A program made the position numbers and the translations under genes. 64,000 bases of DNA, taken from Desulfovibrio sp. UIB00. GTDB taxonomy: Bacteria; Desulfobacterota; Desulfovibrionia; Desulfovibrionales; Desulfovibrionaceae. Every line of letters starts with the position of its first letter. The stretch's first letter is position 1. This document shows, piece after piece, positions 61,233 through 64,000 of the stretch. The stretch spans positions 62,001 through 126,000 of the forward strand of contig NZ_JAETXJ010000007.1 of assembly GCF_022508225.1 (NCBI RefSeq), in the 5' to 3' direction. The notes beneath the pieces are model-generated. The model worked only from the letters and a program-made list of their open reading frames with translations, ran no database searches and was not told the origin of the DNA.

Positions 61233-63545
61233 ATGCCGGAATCCCTTTCCGCAACTGTCGGGGCGCGTGGCGGCAATGCCCGTACGCTCATCGGCGGCTT
61301 GGCCTATTCCCTGCGGCTTGCCATCGCGGGCAATCCCAACTGCGGCAAGACCACAGTTTTCAATGCCCTCACAGGCGCGCACCAGCATGTGGGCAACTAC
61401 AGCGGCGTAACCGTTGAAAAGAAAGAAGGCTTCATTCGCCACGAAGGGCAGGAGATCATACTTGTGGATCTGCCCGGCGCGTATTCGCTTTCCGCCTATT
61501 CGCAGGAGGAGGTGGTGGCGCGCAACGTGCTGCTGGGCGGCGCGGTGCAGGCGGTCATCAACGTTGTGGACGCGGGCATTCTGGAGCGCGGGCTGCTGCT
61601 TACGGCCCAGTTGCGCGAGATGGGCCTGCCCGTGGTCATTGCCTGCAACATGATGGACGAGGCGCGGGCAGCTGGCATCAGCATTGATTTTTTGCGACTG
61701 TCGGAATGCATGGGAGCCATCGCCGTGCCCACGGTCGGCACCTCTGGCAATGGCCTGCGCGAGGCCCTTTCTGCGGCGCGCCAGGTTGCCCTTGATGCAG
61801 AAAACAGCCGCCAGCAGCATGGCATTACCGCAGCTTCGCCCAGCGAGAGTTATGGCCCTGCCCTGCGCATAAGCTACGGCCCGCTGCTCGACCCCATACT
61901 GGAAACCATGGAAAAACGCATTGCGGCAAGCAAAGGTATGACATCCTTTCCATATGCCCACTGCGCACCGCGCTGGCTGGCACTGAGCCTGCTTCAAAAT
62001 GATGCGGAAGCCGTTGCGGCCTTGCAGGCGGCGGATGCAGACCTTGCCGCAGACATGGCCCAGGTCTGCCGATTTGTGCAGGGCGAACTGAGCAGCATTG
62101 GTCACGATGCCGAAGGCCTGATCGCAGATGGGCACAGCGCCTTTGTACGCAAGATTGCCGCCGCCTGCGTTGTCAAAACCGGCGATCGCCACCGCCTCAG
62201 CCTCTCCGACAGGCTCGACCGCGTACTGGCCCATGCGGTGTGGGGCGCGCTGATCATGCTTGGCGTACTCTACACCATGTTTCAGATCACCATTGTTCTT
62301 GGCTCCTACCCGCAGGGCTGGCTGGAGGGTGCGTTCAGCGCGCTGGCTGGCGCTGTGCGGGGCACACTGCCAGAAGGCCTGCTCTCCTCCCTGCTGGTTG
62401 ACGGCGTGATCGCAGGCGTGGGCGGGGTGCTCAGTTTTGTGCCGCTGGTGCTTATCATGTTTGCGCTCATCGCCATTGTGGAAGACAGCGGCTACATGGC
62501 GCGCATGGCCTATATTGCTGACCGCGTGTTCCAGTTTTTCGGCCTGCACGGCGCCTCTGTGATGCCCTATATTATCTCCGGCGGCATTGCGGGCGGCTGC
62601 GCCATTCCCGGCGTCATGGCTACCCGCACCATGCGCAGCCCCAAGGAAAAACTGGCCACCATGCTCACCCTGCCCTATATGGCCTGCGGGGCCAAACTGC
62701 CCGTATATCTGCTGCTGGTGGGCACATTTTTTCCGCACAGTGCCGCCAACATGATGTTTGCCATCATCATGCTCTCGTGGGTGCTGGCCTTTTGCGTGGC
62801 TCTGCTGCTGCGCAGAACCGTCTTGCGCGGCGAAGCGACTCCTCTGGTCATGGAAATGCCGCCCTACCGCATGCCCACCGTGCGCGGCATCTGCATCCAT
62901 TGCTGGGAGCGCACCTGGATGTACCTCAAAAAGGCGGGCACGGTGCTTGTGCCGCTGTCCATGCTGATCTGGGCGGCCATGACATTTCCGGCTCTTGATC
63001 CGCAAACGGCCCTGCCCTTTGAAAACGAAATAGCCCGCCTGAGCGCAGGACTTGAACGCGAAGACCTGCCTGCGGGAGCACGCGCCACTCAGGAAGAAGC
63101 CCTTGCAAAAGTGCAGGAAGAACTGGATGCCGAACGCCTGCGCCACACCCTTGCCGGGAGCCTTGGCACATGGCTTGAAGGCGCAACATCCTACGCGGGT
63201 TTCAGCTGGCGCACCGATGTGGCCCTTATCGGCGGCATCGCCGCCAAGGAAGCTATCATTTCCACACTGGGCACGGCATACGCCCTTGGGGAGCAAGACC
63301 CTGAAGATCCGGCCTCACTGGCGGAACTGCTGCGCGCAGACCCAACGTGGAATCAGGGCACGGCCCTGGCTCTGCTTGTTTTTGTCATGCTCTACGCCCC
63401 CTGCTTTGTCACTCTGGTTGTCATCCGGCAGGAGTCGGGAAGCTGGAAGTGGGTGGCCTTCAGCATTGCCTTCAACACGCTGCTGGCCTTTGGCATGGCC
63501 GTGGGCGTGTACCAGACGTACCGCTTTTTCTGGATGGACGCATGA
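61233..63545 (+). CDS. feoB: Ferrous iron transport protein B
   Basis: A 770-residue membrane iron transporter with an N-terminal G domain: GNPNCGKTT (G1), NYSGVTVEKK, DLPGAYSL (G3) and NMMD (G4). The membrane part has the two Gate motifs and core CFeoB sequence (SGYMARMAYIADRVF, GCAIPGVMATRT, LPYMACGAKLPVYLL). A charged coiled-coil insert (EREDLPAG to DAERL) lies before the last helices. Start 61233 is selected by AGGAG nine bases upstream. No feoA gene lies directly upstream in this window. Confidence 0.97.
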   Translation: MPESLSATVGARGGNARTLIGGLAYSLRLAIAGNPNCGKTTVFNALTGAHQHVGNYSGVTVEKKEGFIRHEGQEIILVDLPGAYSLSAYSQEEVVARNVLLGGAVQAVINVVDAGILERGLLLTAQLREMGLPVVIACNMMDEARAAGISIDFLRLSECMGAIAVPTVGTSGNGLREALSAARQVALDAENSRQQHGITAASPSESYGPALRISYGPLLDPILETMEKRIAASKGMTSFPYAHCAPRWLALSLLQNDAEAVAALQAADADLAADMAQVCRFVQGELSSIGHDAEGLIADGHSAFVRKIAAACVVKTGDRHRLSLSDRLDRVLAHAVWGALIMLGVLYTMFQITIVLGSYPQGWLEGAFSALAGAVRGTLPEGLLSSLLVDGVIAGVGGVLSFVPLVLIMFALIAIVEDSGYMARMAYIADRVFQFFGLHGASVMPYIISGGIAGGCAIPGVMATRTMRSPKEKLATMLTLPYMACGAKLPVYLLLVGTFFPHSAANMMFAIIMLSWVLAFCVALLLRRTVLRGEATPLVMEMPPYRMPTVRGICIHCWERTWMYLKKAGTVLVPLSMLIWAAMTFPALDPQTALPFENEIARLSAGLEREDLPAGARATQEEALAKVQEELDAERLRHTLAGSLGTWLEGATSYAGFSWRTDVALIGGIAAKEAIISTLGTAYALGEQDPEDPASLAELLRADPTWNQGTALALLVFVMLYAPCFVTLVVIRQESGSWKWVAFSIAFNTLLAFGMAVGVYQTYRFFWMDA

Positions 63546-64000
63546 TGATCAAACGTACAGGGCGCGCACATGGCATGGGCATACGCGCATATATTGCCTT
63601 GGGGCTCACGGTGATGGCCCTGCTTTTTACCGCCAGTTTTTTCTATTTTATGAGCATGGCGCGCGAGGTCAGCGTGTCCGGAACCCGAACCTACGGGCTT
63701 TTCATGACCCTGGCCGAGAGCGACAAACTGACCGACAGCCGCAACATGGCGCGCCTGCGAGGCGCAGAGGCCGCACTGGCTGCCTTGCCCTCACTGACTG
63801 CGAAGCCAGCGGAGCCGGAGACCAGCGCCGCGCTGGCGGAACTCTCAGCCGCCATTGCGGAACTGGCAACGGCACAGCCAGTAACTGACGACATGCTGCT
63901 GCAACTGCGCCGCACGGCTACGCTGGCGCACGAATTTGAAAACCGCCTGCTCATGGGCTTTCTGCTGCTGGGCGCGGGGCTGGCACTGCTGTTCGGCCTG
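63542..64000 (+). CDS. Membrane sensor-like protein, truncated by window end
   Basis: An open frame of 153 codons without stop, starting at ATG 63542 and overlapping the feoB stop (ATGA), so translationally coupled to it. A membrane helix (~16-36, AYIALGLTVMALLFTASFFYF), ~100 periplasmic residues that are Ala/Leu/Glu-rich and helical, and a second helix beginning near residue 136 (LLMGFLLLGAGLALLFGL). This is the entry architecture of a sensor kinase or chemoreceptor; the output domain lies outside the window. Confidence 0.7.
   Translation, partial: MMIKRTGRAHGMGIRAYIALGLTVMALLFTASFFYFMSMAREVSVSGTRTYGLFMTLAESDKLTDSRNMARLRGAEAALAALPSLTAKPAEPETSAALAELSAAIAELATAQPVTDDMLLQLRRTATLAHEFENRLLMGFLLLGAGLALLFGL

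Noticed and set aside
61170..63296. 708-codon minus-strand frame opposite feoB
   Set aside because: Shadow of FeoB; the feoB frame has all G motifs and transmembrane segments.

Overview
The window looks like chromosome from a sulfate-reducing deltaproteobacterium of the Desulfovibrio type. Three things support this: a complete aprBA-qmoABCD sulfate-respiration locus; an hdrCBA-flx electron-bifurcation cluster; and the order atpZ-atpI-atpB-atpE followed by rex, which is the Desulfovibrio arrangement. GC is high and gene density ordinary, with most genes preceded by AGGAGG-like sites. No rRNA, tRNA, CRISPR array, transposase or integrase was recognised. The genus assignment is inference from gene content and synteny.

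Layout. 1-8.9 kb: minus-strand aprB, aprA, qmoA, qmoB, qmoC, qmoD, which reduce APS with electrons from the quinone pool. 9.1-16.8 kb: mostly plus strand, with a chorismate-mutase/degenerate EPSP-synthase-like fusion, a PEBP-like lipoprotein (minus), a class I aminotransferase, a periplasmic rhodanese, an isolated flgE, aroE and aroQ. 16.9-23.9 kb: hdrC-hdrB-hdrA-(flxD+flxC fusion)-flxB-flxA, a tightly overlapping operon for an NAD(P)H-linked heterodisulfide-reductase-type complex. 24-30.7 kb: a tandem HdeA/HdeB-like periplasmic protein, an AEC transporter, ilvD, a lone polysaccharide flippase, and an AT-rich island holding an orphan flagellin-like gene behind a sigma-54-type promoter. 30.9-36.1 kb: minus-strand rplU-rpmA-obgE-proB and a divergent RlmD-type rRNA methyltransferase. 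36.3-41.1 kb: the F0 genes atpZ-atpI-atpB-atpE, then rex-cobS and a nitroreductase. 41.2-45.6 kb: minus-strand AICAR transformylase, cobB and a glycosyltransferase. 45.7-59.3 kb: plus-strand housekeeping genes (purA, holB, asnS, asd, a class IV aminotransferase, a GT4 glycosyltransferase, a TtuA-type thiolase) mixed with a large diguanylate cyclase and small envelope proteins. 59.3-64 kb: fabF and its neighbouring marR, sharing a 17-nt operator, then feoB with a Fur box and a truncated membrane-protein gene that overlaps it.

How it fits together. Energy metabolism dominates: Apr/Qmo, the Hdr-Flx complex, the ATP synthase F0 sector and the NADH-sensing repressor Rex. The rex promoter carries two TTCACAA half-sites, consistent with redox autoregulation. 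Aromatic amino-acid genes (aroE, aroQ, the CM/EPSPS-like gene) lie nearby but not in one operon.

The least explained items are the EPSP-synthase-like protein without catalytic residues, the flagellin-like protein without the terminal D0 helices, the duplicated HdeA-like domain protein, a pair of 100-120 bp intergenic repeats near 45.8-46.0 kb, and an exact c-di-GMP-I-riboswitch core 13-mer on the minus strand upstream of purA. None of these alone proves a new system; each is reported separately with a test.
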